Below the pieces are notes generated by a model that saw only the letters and a program-made list of their open reading frames with translations, made no database searches and was not told where the DNA came from. A DNA stretch of 64,000 bases from Hyphomicrobiaceae bacterium (lineage in GTDB: Bacteria; Pseudomonadota; Alphaproteobacteria; Rhizobiales; Hyphomicrobiaceae), in assembly GCA_020638055.1 (NCBI GenBank), contig JACKJH010000004.1:1-64000 (forward strand), in the 5' to 3' direction. This document shows positions 44,401 to 52,995 of the stretch, in pieces (the first letter of the stretch is position 1; each line of letters opens with the position of its first letter). A program made the position numbers and the translations under genes.

Positions 44401-45212
44401 AGCCGCTGTTGATCGATCGTTTCGCGCGTTTGGTCACGTTCTATAGCGAAGGCAGCGCGGTAGTCGCGTGAGATGGCATCATAGGGGTCGCGCAGCACAC
44501 CGTTTTTGTCATGGCCGTAGACCTTCACGACATGTTCAAGCCAGTCTTTGTGGTCGAGCGCGGTGCTCAAAATGGTGTCAAAACTCTCATCGGCGGCGAA
44601 TGCAACCGTTGTGGTCAACGCCATGCCGAGCGGGGATGCGGGTGCATGGGTGGCGGCGCGCAGCGTGGCATCAATGGCATCTCGCAAGAGCTGGGCGGCC
44701 ATTACGTCATCGAGAATGGAAAAGCCGGGTGTGACACCTGCCTCCAATGGAAAGCGCTGCAACAGACGTTCGGCAAACGCGTGAATGGTCTGTACCTTCA
44801 AGCCGCCTGGCGTTTCGATGGCGCGGGCAAACAGGCTGCGCGCGCGTTCGGTTTCGGCTGCTGTGGGCGAACGGCTGAGTAGATTGCGAAGTGCTGCATC
44901 GAGATCTGCGCCGGATTTTGTTACCCAGAAGCCGAGTTCGCTAAAGACGCGCGTCGACATTTCGGCGGCGGCTGCCTTGGTGTAGGTGAGGCACAGGATG
45001 CGTTCGGGCTGCGTTCCAGCGAGCAGCAAGCGCAATACCCGCCGTGTGAGAACATGGGTTTTACCAGTGCCGGCATTGGCGCTTACCCATGCTGATGTCG
45101 CCGGATCGGCTGCCTGCCCCTGAGCGCGGGATGTTTGCGCGGTGATCCTGGCGATCTCGTCGTATGTCGGGGAGGGTTCGATGGCTGCGATCTCCGCTAG
45201 CGTTGAGGGCGT
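41484..45212 (-). CDS. addA: AddA helicase-nuclease, start codon not identifiable
   Basis: UvrD-type helicase with a C-terminal RecB nuclease, the AddA half of the double-strand-break repair enzyme. Motifs from N to C: SAWVSANAGTGKTHVL (Walker A, about 45050-45100), LTYTKAAAAEM, VDESQDTSPQQW (near 43910), VGDEKQSIYSFQGA, VRIMTVHGAKGLE, YVAMTRARDRLY and the nuclease IDYKTNRPP (near 41710). The frame upstream of Walker A is open back to TGA at 45213-45215, but none of its codons is ATG, GTG or TTG. The first usable start inside the gene (TTG 45035) would drop Walker A. Beyond the TGA, in the same frame, ATG at 45278 begins a 21-codon stretch. addB, normally next door, is missing. The gene may be broken at its start or use an unusual start. 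Confidence 0.85.
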   Translation of the reverse strand, partial: TPSTLAEIAAIEPSPTYDEIARITAQTSRAQGQAADPATSAWVSANAGTGKTHVLTRRVLRLLLAGTQPERILCLTYTKAAAAEMSTRVFSELGFWVTKSGADLDAALRNLLSRSPTAAETERARSLFARAIETPGGLKVQTIHAFAERLLQRFPLEAGVTPGFSILDDVMAAQLLRDAIDATLRAATHAPASPLGMALTTTVAFAADESFDTILSTALDHKDWLEHVVKVYGHDKNGVLRDPYDAISRDYRAAFAIERDQTRETIDQQRLSLLPDEFLRRARDVLAQSSTVDQEIADNITDALNAQEESARLEALSRVYLTKSMTPRADSRFCLKAVCETEPVLTQKLRDARDRFAALTDKRRALDVIEATISLMRLADAVLTRFSSLKARRAALDFEDLIRHTVGLLRTSEAAQWVLYKLDGGLDHILVDESQDTSPQQWRIVESLAAEFFAGSGTREDWPPVTTASASNGIDTSSGLPAPPARTLFAVGDEKQSIYSFQGARPEEFARMGNVFRKHAKAAGVPWHDIPLTLSFRTVAPILNAVDRVFADAQRTPGLTATTSNQTGASTTNPIAHAAHRIGHAGLVEIWDTEKAGKAETLDAWTPDEGTGEIAPAVRLAERIADRIKEMTESGERLLSEDRPITPGDILILVRKRHPFAHPMVAALKSRGIAVAGADRLSLADQIAVQDLIALGDFLTLPEDDLALANVLKSPLFGFDDDDLLAIAHGRKGTLWKALLDQRDRQPAYESAASLLRDWRRRADFLPPYEFLTGVLDRDGMRQKLLGRLGPEAADGIDELINLAIAFDDEAPPSLTGFLVYLRESTRQIKRDMDHGRDEVRIMTVHGAKGLEAPVVFLPDTCTTSAAGRRSSLVPLALPHASEQAPPAFIWKIKDSKDLAPIATGDQKVKDREQEELNRLLYVAMTRARDRLYVSGFEGKKKRPADCWYDLILSGLENALVEATNSQGNTVRRIETSQSAVARRRKSSLSELQTATPLEPWALAHAPREETLTMPLAPSRLAPYDVDEAGDPLPAPPSKGMPAHEDPPAAPPRVLSSGNRFLRGTLTHALLEHLPKVPADKWHAAAKGFVAARGQQLSPKVRQSIITETLSILENSEFACLFGPDSRAEVPIAAQIPRPSGRGPALKLNGQIDRLAIDGNRVFIIDYKTNRPPPSDVEKVADAYLYQLAAYRLALAQLFPDKALKIAILWTDGPRLMEFSAARLDSYERRLWQLNTSNLDAT

Positions 45213-45404
45213 TCAGGCGGGCGTGCGGTATTGATCAAGGGAGGATAATAGATCTGGGCTGAGATATTTACCTGGCATTGGCGCACGGCCCTTTGGTGAT
45301 TGTGGCAGCGATTTTCATTGATACCGCAGCGGTGCTAGACAGGTTCGGGCCGAGTCACTATAAGGGCCGAGCTTCAGCTCCGGCCAGCACCGGTGTGAAG
45401 CTTT

Positions 45405-45480
45405 GCCCAGGTAGCTCAGTTGGTAGAGCATGCGACTGAAAATCGCAGTGTCGGTGGTTCAATTCCACCCCTGGGCACCA
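45405..45480 (+). tRNA. tRNA-Phe (GAA)
   Basis: 76 bases, GCCCAGGTAGCTCAGTTGG at the 5' end with acceptor GCCCAGG pairing with CCTGGGC, followed by encoded ACCA. The anticodon arm reads GCGACTGAAAATCGC, anticodon GAA. D-arm and T-arm (GGTGGTTCAATTCCACC) are standard. It occupies the place where addB would be expected upstream of addA. Confidence 0.98.
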
Positions 45481-45897
45481 CAGCCCCTCCCCATAGCTGA
45501 ACATAGCCTCTCAAAAAGTCACTGATTTCAGCATTTTATACGGGTTCTAGCTGCTCAGTTCTGATTGCGGATTACCGTTGTTTCTTCTGGGTTTGTCGGT
45601 AACGACATACGGTTTTGCTGTGGCCGTTGGGGGATTTGCTGGATGGACTGAGGGAAACGCCATGCGGCTGCCGGAGGCTAAAATTTCTCGGCTTTTCATT
45701 CGTCCAGATCAATAAAAGCAGTCATCAATACCTGCGCTGCCCGCCTGCTGGACCGGATCACTGCTTAAGAAACAGAATTGTTTCATGCTCAGTCTGAACC
45801 GCTCTGGTTATCGAGCGATCGGCTGGTCCCCTTCAGCGCTCTTGATCAAGCACAAGGCGTAGTGAGGTGGATGCAGTTCACTCCAGCATGCTTCTGA
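45481..45897. other. Intergenic after tRNA-Phe
   Basis: 417 bases. Short open frames only, none with ribosome site or known motif. No direct repeat of the tRNA 3' end was found, so there is no sign of an integrated element using it as attachment site. Confidence 0.45.
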
Positions 45898-48141
45898 TTA
45901 AACGAAGTCGATGAACTTGTTGAAGGGCATTTCGCGCAGACGCTTTCCAGTGGCGGCGAAAATTGCGTTGGCCAAAGCGGGTGCGGCAGGAGGAACCGTT
46001 GGCTCGCCGATGCCACGGATGTTGGGGCTATTTTCCAATGCCTTCACCGTAATCTGAGGTGACTGGTAAAGACGCATGCCCTGGTATGCATCGAAGTTGG
46101 TTTGCTCTGGCGCATAGTTGGCATAGGTCAATTCGCAGTTCATGGCATGCGCCAATGCGAAATTAACGCCGCCGAAGGCCTGGGCCTCGTAATTGATCGG
46201 ATCGAGCACTTTGCCTGAATCCGTGACGACAAACACCTTGTCGATCTTGATGCCGGATGGCGTGTTGGTAACCTCGATCACTTCGGCGCACGGTACACCG
46301 TGAGAATGAGTGAAGGCGACGCCACGGCCACGGTTCTCGCCAAGTTTCGGCCCGGTCCAACCTGAAAGTTCGCCGACAGCTTCCAATACTTTTTTCGACA
46401 CCGGATCGATCATCAACCGCAGGCGTTCTTCAAGCGGATCGGCGCCGGCGGCGTGGATCAGTTCGTCAAGGAAGCCTTCGTGCAAAAAACCGTTGGCGCA
46501 TGATCCCGGCGCGCGCCAGGAGCTAACCGGTGCCATTTCCTTGGCGGCGTAGCCGCTAACGCGATAATTGGGAATGCCGTAGGGCTGGTCCCATGCGCCG
46601 GCGACCAGAAACATATCGGGTCCGGGTGGAGCAAACATCAACCGTCCAAACCAGGAGCGGGTCATGGACTGTCCAATGCTGCTTAAATCGTAGGTTTCGA
46701 CCTTGCCGTCCTTGACGGTGCCGCGGCCAAGGCCAAGCTGCATGGGACGTGGATAGTCGTGGGTCATGTCCTCCTCGCGCGACCAGGTCATCTTGACCGG
46801 GGTGCCCTTCATCGCCATTGCGATTTCAGTTGTCTGGAGGACGTAGGTGTCTTCGAGGCGGCGGCCGAAACTGCCGCCCATGGCAAATACGTGCACGTGG
46901 ACGTTTGCGGCGCTGACACCAGTCAGGCTGGCGACATGGTCGCGGACGAAGGCTGGAATTTGTGTTCCTGTCCAGACATCGACGCGGTTGTCTTCAACTT
47001 TGACGATGGCGTTCATGGGTTCGAGCGGCGCATGGGCGAGGTAGGGCGCGCGATACTCAGCGGTGATGACCTTGCCGCTGGCGAGTTCCTTGTCGACGTC
47101 GCCGTCATCGCGCCAGCGCTTGTCGAGGAATTCATCGGTAGCGGATGCCTGCAACGCTTCCCACATCTTGTCGGTGGTTGCCGGATAGGGGCCCGGTCCC
47201 CATTCGATTTCGATGGCGTTGGCAGCTTGAATGGCCCGCCATGTGTTGTCGGCGACGATAGCGATGCCATGCTTGATTGGCAGCACTTTCTTGACGCCGC
47301 GCATTTTTTGGGCCTTGGAGGCGTCGAATTTTTTGACATCGCCGCCGATACCGGGGTTCGCACGGACCGTTGCGTGAACCATGCCGTCGACCTTGGCATC
47401 TATGCCAAAGATCTGCGTGCCTGTAGATTTAGCGATGATGTCGGTGCGTTGGACGGGCTTGCCCAGGTAGCGCCAGTTTTGGGGGGCGCGAAGCGCGACA
47501 TCGGTCACCGGGTCAATCTTTGCTGCGTCGGTGGCCAATTCGGTATAGGCGAGTTTTTTCCCGTCGGGCGCGATGACCGCTCCGTTTTCGGTTTTCAACT
47601 CCGACCGGTTCACCTTCCAGCGCCGCGACGCAGCCTCTTTCAAGGTTTCGCGTGCTACCGCGCCGGCCGTCAGCAAACGCTCGTGCATGTCGGCGACTGA
47701 TGTCGATCCGCCGGTGATCTGGAAGGCCATGATCTTGCCGACCGACGATAAGATGTCGCGCAAATGATCTGGAATCCAGCCGTGATCGTAAGCCGGGAAG
47801 GGTGCATTATCGCCCGTGGCGACGCCGTTGTAATAAGCCTGGTGGGGTTCGCCGGGATCGAGATTGCATCTGAGCGGGTTGATATCGAGTTCTTCGGCGA
47901 TCAAGTAGGCCTGGATGGAGTAGGTGCCTTGGCCTTTGTCGGCGCGCGGTGTGATGAGTGTCACGCCGTTGCTGTCGATTTTAACAAAGGGGGTGATGGC
48001 GGCTTCGCCCTCGTCAAGGTCATCAAGAAGCGGGTTGGGAATGGCTTTTTTGGCCTCGTAGATGCCAAATGCCACGCCTCCTGCAATGAGAGCAGAGCCG
48101 ACAAGAAATGTACGCCGTGCAATTGTCGCGACCTTTGCCAT
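45898..48141 (-). CDS. Molybdopterin-binding subunit of an IorB-type hydroxylase
   Basis: Large subunit of a xanthine-oxidase-family enzyme like isoquinoline 1-oxidoreductase or membrane-linked aldehyde dehydrogenases. The N-terminus has a Tat-like anchor (IARRTFLVGSALIAGGVAFGIY) and the body shows repeated molybdopterin motifs (GQGTYSIQAYLIAEELD, FAMGGSFGRRLEDTYV, PVSSWRAPGSCANGFLHEGFLDEL, GIGEPTVPPAAPALANAI). ATG at 48141 is used. It follows the iron-sulfur gene by four bases. The substrate cannot be told from sequence; electrons probably go to a periplasmic cytochrome. Confidence 0.9.
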   Translation of the reverse strand: MAKVATIARRTFLVGSALIAGGVAFGIYEAKKAIPNPLLDDLDEGEAAITPFVKIDSNGVTLITPRADKGQGTYSIQAYLIAEELDINPLRCNLDPGEPHQAYYNGVATGDNAPFPAYDHGWIPDHLRDILSSVGKIMAFQITGGSTSVADMHERLLTAGAVARETLKEAASRRWKVNRSELKTENGAVIAPDGKKLAYTELATDAAKIDPVTDVALRAPQNWRYLGKPVQRTDIIAKSTGTQIFGIDAKVDGMVHATVRANPGIGGDVKKFDASKAQKMRGVKKVLPIKHGIAIVADNTWRAIQAANAIEIEWGPGPYPATTDKMWEALQASATDEFLDKRWRDDGDVDKELASGKVITAEYRAPYLAHAPLEPMNAIVKVEDNRVDVWTGTQIPAFVRDHVASLTGVSAANVHVHVFAMGGSFGRRLEDTYVLQTTEIAMAMKGTPVKMTWSREEDMTHDYPRPMQLGLGRGTVKDGKVETYDLSSIGQSMTRSWFGRLMFAPPGPDMFLVAGAWDQPYGIPNYRVSGYAAKEMAPVSSWRAPGSCANGFLHEGFLDELIHAAGADPLEERLRLMIDPVSKKVLEAVGELSGWTGPKLGENRGRGVAFTHSHGVPCAEVIEVTNTPSGIKIDKVFVVTDSGKVLDPINYEAQAFGGVNFALAHAMNCELTYANYAPEQTNFDAYQGMRLYQSPQITVKALENSPNIRGIGEPTVPPAAPALANAIFAATGKRLREMPFNKFIDFV

Positions 48142-48145
48142 GGTC

Positions 48146-48604
48146 TCATACCTTTTTGAGGTTGACGGCTGCCGTCTTGATGGCGGCACGAATGCGGGGA
48201 TAGGTGCCGCATCTGCACAGGTTGCCGCTCATCGCATCGTCGATTTCCTGGTCAGTGGGATCAGGATTTTCAGCCAGGAAGCTGGCGGCCTGCATGATCT
48301 GTCCGGATTGGCAGTAACCACACTGGGCGACCTGATGTTCGATCCAGGCCGCTTGCACAATATGAAGTTGTTCAGGTGTGCCCAGACCTTCGATGGTGGT
48401 GATCTCCCCATCGACGGATGACGCCGGGGTCTGGCAGGAGCGGATTGCCGTGCCCCCCATATGCACGGTGCACGCGCCGCACTGCGCTATACCGCAGCCA
48501 TATTTGACGCCCGTTATGCCCAATTCGTCACGAAGAACCCACAGCAGCGGCATGTCCGGCTCGACGTCGATTTCATGATCCTGCCCGTTTACTCTCAGCT
48601 TCAT
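48146..48604 (-). CDS. [2Fe-2S] subunit of the IorA type
   Basis: Small electron-transfer subunit that partners the following gene. N-terminal plant-type ferredoxin cysteines appear in YGCGIAQCGACTVHM plus a later Cys, and the second cluster in QCGYCQSGQIM and GNLCRCGTYPRI. 152 residues. ATG 48604 (MKLRVNGQDHEI) is preferred to the upstream 48616. Together with the next gene it is a two-subunit enzyme without the FAD subunit, as in IorAB. Confidence 0.95.
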   Translation of the reverse strand: MKLRVNGQDHEIDVEPDMPLLWVLRDELGITGVKYGCGIAQCGACTVHMGGTAIRSCQTPASSVDGEITTIEGLGTPEQLHIVQAAWIEHQVAQCGYCQSGQIMQAASFLAENPDPTDQEIDDAMSGNLCRCGTYPRIRAAIKTAAVNLKKV

Positions 48605-49265
48605 TTTCGTTCTCAAGTTCGTAAATTTTCAGGGTTGCGTCGTTGATGACGCTCAGGCCGCATCGCAAATCTAATGGCGTTTTGATAGCTATCTCAAACG
48701 TTTTTTGAACGACCTGTCATTGAGATTTTCGTCGGACTGCCGGGCTACCTCGCCTGTTTTCGCAGTATTCTTGGTGAGGGCACCAGCGTGCGGCTGGTTG
48801 CGACACTCCGATAGTTTCATCGCTTGTCGTTAAGGTTATGAGTTGATTGCACGATTGGCACGATCTTCGCTTTTGGATGGCCATTGATCCAAAAATCAGG
48901 AGATTGGCCGCCGATGACGAAGCGAATGAGGAAATGGTTGAAGCGCATGAAGCAACGGCTCGCGTACCTTCGTCCATCGGCGATGACGGCGTGAAGAGAC
49001 ATTTTCGAGGACAATCGTGCATTAGGCAATTCAGGGCCGTGCCTGGAGCTGAGTTGCCGCCTTGCAGAACAGTGCGATGAATTACATCATTTCGGTACAA
49101 GTTAAGCTTACCGTTTTTTCGTTTTGATACTGTTCGTTTCCGGTGGCTTGCGCGTATTCATCTGCGGTTGCTCTATTGCCTCAATTTCGCCGTGCGTGAA
49201 GCCAGTTCCTGCCAGAACGATGACCTAGCCTCACTCCAATTTCAGGAGGAGGAGTTATTTTCATC
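48605..49265. other. Long gap upstream of the VWA gene
   Basis: 661 bases with divergent genes on each side. No gene is supported: the frames present are short and lack ribosome sites. A stretch TTGGCACGATCTTCGC near 48855-48870 resembles a sigma-54 -24/-12 promoter with one mismatch at -12, but it is about 400 bases from the VWA gene. AT-rich DNA lies at 49080-49140. Confidence 0.35.
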
Positions 49266-50645
49266 ATGACGAAATCCCGACATGTCCATGCCGGAATGTG
49301 CGGAGCGCTTACCTTTGCCGCGCTCGTGCCTTTAGCCTTAGTGCTGACGCCTGCTGCGCCAGCCAAAGCATTAGAAATTGATGCTCAACTCGGGCAATCG
49401 GTTTTGCCATTAGGCAAACAAGGCAAGGTGTACCTGCGATTGTCGCTTAAAGGCACACCAATCAAGAGCACTGCGACGCGCCCGGCGGTTAACGTTGCGC
49501 TGGTTCTGGATCGCTCCGGTTCGATGCGCGGCGAGCGTATTGCCTCGGCCAAAGCAGCCGCGCGCGAAGCGCTGGACCGGCTGGCGGCTGATGATATCGT
49601 TTCGCTGGTCACCTACAACCATGAGGTTGACGTCATCCAGCGCGCCAGCCGACTGGGCGACGATCATGACTTGCGCCAACGGATCGACCGGCTCACAGCG
49701 GATGGACGGACGGCGCTGCATGCTGGCGTTGTCGCAGGTGCAGAAGAGGTGAAGCGTTTCCTCGATGCAGAAAAAATCAACCGTGTGGTGCTTTTGTCGG
49801 ATGGTCTTGCCAATGTGGGACCGTCGAGCCCGCGCGATCTTGCCGAACTGGGGCGAACTCTTGGTTCAGATGGCATATCGGTTACGACGATTGGTCTTGG
49901 CCTTGATTACAACGAAGACCTTATGAGCCGGCTCGCTGCGGCTAGTGATGGCAACCACGCGTTTGTTGAGGATCCCGAAGACCTGGCGGGTATTTTTGCA
50001 TCCGAGTTTGGCGATGCGCTTTCTGTGACGTCCAAGGATATTGAGATCATCATCGAGTGCCGCATCGGTTTCAAACCTGTACGCGTTCTTGGTCGCGAGG
50101 CAACGATTGAAGGTAATCGTATCCGCATGAAGCTCAATCAGCTTCAGGGCAGCAATGAGCGTTATTTCGTGGTCGAGCTCGATGCGCCAGAAACACGCAC
50201 GCCGGGTGAGGCAGAGGTGGCCAGCATTTCGGTGGACTATCTCGATCTGGCGTCGGGCAGCCGCAAGCAGGAAAATGCACAGGCGACCGGGCGATTTTCT
50301 GCTTCTGCCGATGAAGTTGAGAAGTCCGTCAACAAGCCGGTGATGACCCAGGTAACGACGCAGATCGCGACGGAGCGGAGTGAGAAGGCTGTGGAAATGC
50401 GTGACAAGGGTGAAGTCGCCGCGGCGCGCAAGCTGCTTGAAGGCAATGCGGTGTATCTCAAGAATGCGCGCGAAATGTATGGATCCGGACGTGGAGCGGC
50501 TTCTGCGCAAGCTGTGGGGGCATTGAAGGAGCTAGAAGCAAAGCAGGCGACCGCTGCAGAAAACCTCGACGCCAAAGCCTGGGAGAGGACACGAAAATCG
50601 ATGCGCTATGACCAGCACAAATCGAAAATGCAGCAACAGTACTGA
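49266..50645 (+). CDS. Exported VWA-domain protein
   Basis: 459-residue secreted protein. Signal peptide to about residue 35 (ending PAKA). The von Willebrand A domain starts near residue 75 with a complete MIDAS: DRSGSM (82-87), the Thr in DGRTALHAG and the Asp in LLSDGLANVG. Then comes a beta-rich part (VTSKDIEIIIECRIGFK) and a C-terminal helical region (ERSEKAVEMRDKGEVAAARKLL) similar to YfbK-type proteins. AGGAGGAGGAG lies upstream of the ATG. Metal-dependent adhesion or protein binding in the periplasm is inferred. Ends at a strong terminator. Confidence 0.88.
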   Translation: MTKSRHVHAGMCGALTFAALVPLALVLTPAAPAKALEIDAQLGQSVLPLGKQGKVYLRLSLKGTPIKSTATRPAVNVALVLDRSGSMRGERIASAKAAAREALDRLAADDIVSLVTYNHEVDVIQRASRLGDDHDLRQRIDRLTADGRTALHAGVVAGAEEVKRFLDAEKINRVVLLSDGLANVGPSSPRDLAELGRTLGSDGISVTTIGLGLDYNEDLMSRLAAASDGNHAFVEDPEDLAGIFASEFGDALSVTSKDIEIIIECRIGFKPVRVLGREATIEGNRIRMKLNQLQGSNERYFVVELDAPETRTPGEAEVASISVDYLDLASGSRKQENAQATGRFSASADEVEKSVNKPVMTQVTTQIATERSEKAVEMRDKGEVAAARKLLEGNAVYLKNAREMYGSGRGAASAQAVGALKELEAKQATAAENLDAKAWERTRKSMRYDQHKSKMQQQY

Positions 50646-50679
50646 GTGTCGCTGACAAAAAACATATCAACGGAGAAAC

Positions 50680-50713
50680 GGCTGGCGGATGAAATCGCCA
50701 GCCGTTTTTTGTT
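50680..50713 (+). terminator. Terminator between VWA and FAH genes
   Basis: ACGGCTGGCG / CGCCAGCCGT stem followed by TTTTTTG. It is well placed to end the plus-strand VWA gene; the A-rich flank on the other side is weaker, so termination of the convergent FAH gene is less likely. Confidence 0.85.
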
Positions 50714-50737
50714 GCGCTCCCGTGGAAAGTGGAAACC

Positions 50738-51586
50738 TTACATCTTGAAGGCAACGATCTTCGAGCGCTGTTGTCCCAGCTTCTCGATGCCGAGTGTAAC
50801 GATGTCGCCAACCTGAAGCCACTTGGGTTCCTTCATGCCGAGTGCGACGCCGGGCGGCGTGCCTGTTGCCACGACATCGCCGGGCTCCAACACCATGAAC
50901 CTTGTCATGTAAGACAGGATGTAGGGGATCTTGAAAATCATTGTCGATGTATTGCCGACCTGACGGCGCTCGCCGTTGACGTCGAGCCACATTGCGAGGT
51001 TCTCGACGTCGCCTGCCTCGTCTGGGGTCACTAGCCAAGGACCCAGCGGCCCGAAGGTTTCTGCTGCTTTGCCTTTTACCCACTGACCAGAGCGTTCGGT
51101 CTGGAAATGGCGCTCTGATACATCGTTGCAGCATAGATAACCGGCGATGTAATCGGCTGCATCAGCTTCCTCCACGTAGCGTGCGCGCTTGGAAATAACA
51201 ACGCCGATCTCAACCTCATAATCGAGCTTTTGCGCATCGCGGGGCATCATGATGTCATCGTTGGGTCCGACGATGCAGTTGCCGATCTTGTTGAAGATGA
51301 CCGGCTCACGCGGCACCCGAAGTCCTGCTTCGGCGGCATGGTCGGCATAGTTCAGCCCGATCGCCATGTAATTGCGGACGTTGCCGACCGGTGCGGCAAG
51401 CCGCACGCCTTGTGGGACTGCGGCAAGGGATGAGGGATCAAGCGCCTTCAGCTTGTCGATCGTATCTGGGGCGAGGGTGCGTCCATCGATGTCGGGAATG
51501 ATGGCTGAAAGATCGCGGATTGTTCCGCTCTGGTCGAGGAGGCCCGGTTTCTCCTGGCCTGGTTCACCGAAACGCACGAGCTTCAT
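50738..51586 (-). CDS. Fumarylacetoacetate hydrolase family protein
   Basis: FAH-superfamily metal-dependent hydrolase or decarboxylase, probably acting on a 2-oxo acid from aromatic or sugar-acid breakdown. The core GLNYADHAAEAG, metal-site EVEIGVVISKRAR, YIAGYLCCNDVSERH and the C-terminal GDVVATGTPPGVALG are as in such proteins (ureidoglycolate lyase-like, FAHD). 282 residues with ATG at 51586 and GAGAGGA upstream. The exact substrate is not clear. Confidence 0.9.
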   Translation of the reverse strand: MKLVRFGEPGQEKPGLLDQSGTIRDLSAIIPDIDGRTLAPDTIDKLKALDPSSLAAVPQGVRLAAPVGNVRNYMAIGLNYADHAAEAGLRVPREPVIFNKIGNCIVGPNDDIMMPRDAQKLDYEVEIGVVISKRARYVEEADAADYIAGYLCCNDVSERHFQTERSGQWVKGKAAETFGPLGPWLVTPDEAGDVENLAMWLDVNGERRQVGNTSTMIFKIPYILSYMTRFMVLEPGDVVATGTPPGVALGMKEPKWLQVGDIVTLGIEKLGQQRSKIVAFKM

Positions 51587-51669
51587 GGGGTTCCTCTCGT
51601 TTTTTCTCTTTTGTGGACGCATAAGATTATAGCGCGCGATCGTCTTGCCTGCAGCTTTGCCGGACAAAT

Positions 51670-51705
51670 AAAAAAACCGTGCATCGGTTCTGATGCACGG
51701 TTGGT
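51670..51705 (-). terminator. Terminator of the iron-binding protein gene
   Basis: Minus strand: ACCGTGCATC, loop AGAACC-type, GATGCACGGT then TTTTTTTATTTG. Lies 40 bases after the stop codon of the iron-binding protein and upstream of the FAH gene. Confidence 0.88.
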
Positions 51706-51739
51706 GATCTGGTCTTGCGCTTTTTTGTTCTGGATAGGT

Positions 51740-52864
51740 TTATGCGCCGGGGCCCTGGTCAAAGCCCACCTTATCCATGATTTCGGATGCTTTCTTGCGA
51801 TTATTGGCAACATCGGCCAGTGGCAGCTTGTCTGGGTTCAAAGTGCCCCACGCGTTGACCCTTTCAGAGATGGGAACATCCACGTCGAGGGGGTACTCGT
51901 TGACCTGCTCTGCGTAAATCTTTTGACCTTCATGAGAGGCGAGGAAGTCAATCAGCTTCATGGCGGCATCTTTGTGAGGTGCGTGTTTTGCCAGAACTGC
52001 ACCTGAAATGTTGACGTGGGTGCCGCGGTCGTTGGCATCGGGGAATAGCAAGCGAACTGAGTTAGCCCACTCACGTTGTTCAGGTTTGTTGCTCGTTTCC
52101 ATCGCCGCCATGTAATAGGTATTGCCCACGGCGATGTCGCATTCGCCCGCGTAAATCGCTTTTACCTGATCGCGGTCTCCGCCGGCGGGTTTACGGGCCA
52201 GATTGTTCTTTACGCCCTCAGCCCATTTCATCGCTTTTTCCTCACCCTCGTGGGCGATGATCGAGGCGAGTAAACCGACGTTGTAGGTGTGCTGGCCAGA
52301 ACGCATGCAAATCTTGCCCTTCCACTTTGGGTCGGCAAGTTCGGCATAGGTGATCGTGTCCTGCTTGACGCGGTCTTTTGATGCGTAAACCACGCGTGCG
52401 CGTTGAGACAGGCCAACCCAGGCACCATCGGGATCGCGGTAGGCAGCAGGGATTTCCTCATCAACCTGTTCGGATTTTATGGGTTGGGTTATGCCTTTGT
52501 CCTTGGCATCGGTCAGGCGTCCAATGTCCACGGTCAGCAGCACGTCTGCAGGGCTGTTGACGCCTTCTGCGGCCATGCGCTCAATGAGGCCGTCCTTGGC
52601 GTAAACAACGTTGACCTTGATGCCGGTTTGTTTTGCGAACGCTTCCATCAGCGGTTGGATGAGGCCAGGTTCGCGATAGGAATAGATGTTGACTTCGCCG
52701 GCCGAGCCAGGAACTGGACTTGGCACCGAGGTTGCCGTGACCTTGGGGTTTTTCTCACCTTCCCCTGATGCCCAGGCGGGCATGGGCTGTAGTGCGGTGG
52801 CAGAGATTGCAAGAAGGGAGAAAGAAAAGGCAGCAGTGCGCGTCAACGCGCGTGCGTTAATCAT
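51740..52864 (-). CDS. Periplasmic iron(III)-binding protein, FbpA/IdiA type
   Basis: Solute-binding protein of an Fe3+ ABC importer. Signal peptide through about residue 34 (ending PAWAS), then VNIYSYREPGLIQPLMEAFAK, LLTVDIGRLTDAKDKG, ICMRSGQHTYNVGL and the paired iron-ligand tyrosines in GNTYYMAAM. ATG at 52864 is favoured: GGAGG stands five bases upstream of it, though ATG at 52867 precedes it. 374 residues. No permease or ATPase gene is adjacent, so the transporter partners must be elsewhere. A palindrome 130 bases upstream could be an iron-responsive operator. Confidence 0.92.
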   Translation of the reverse strand: MINARALTRTAAFSFSLLAISATALQPMPAWASGEGEKNPKVTATSVPSPVPGSAGEVNIYSYREPGLIQPLMEAFAKQTGIKVNVVYAKDGLIERMAAEGVNSPADVLLTVDIGRLTDAKDKGITQPIKSEQVDEEIPAAYRDPDGAWVGLSQRARVVYASKDRVKQDTITYAELADPKWKGKICMRSGQHTYNVGLLASIIAHEGEEKAMKWAEGVKNNLARKPAGGDRDQVKAIYAGECDIAVGNTYYMAAMETSNKPEQREWANSVRLLFPDANDRGTHVNISGAVLAKHAPHKDAAMKLIDFLASHEGQKIYAEQVNEYPLDVDVPISERVNAWGTLNPDKLPLADVANNRKKASEIMDKVGFDQGPGA

Positions 52865-52995
52865 CATGTCCTCCAATAACCAGGGTTCAAGGCCCCAGCA
52901 CGGATGTTGTCATCAAACGGCGAACAGCGTGCGCACCGTTAATTGAACAAGCCAAGATCGTGGGAATTTGTCAATCGCAAGACGTGCGAAAAATT

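Noticed and set aside
45405..45897. tRNA-Phe as an attachment site of an integrated element
   Set aside because: No integrase, no second copy of the tRNA 3' end and no foreign-looking genes follow.
46759..47700. 313-codon plus-strand frame
   Set aside because: Exactly antisense to the molybdopterin subunit gene; it has no ribosome site or motif and reflects codon bias of the opposite strand.
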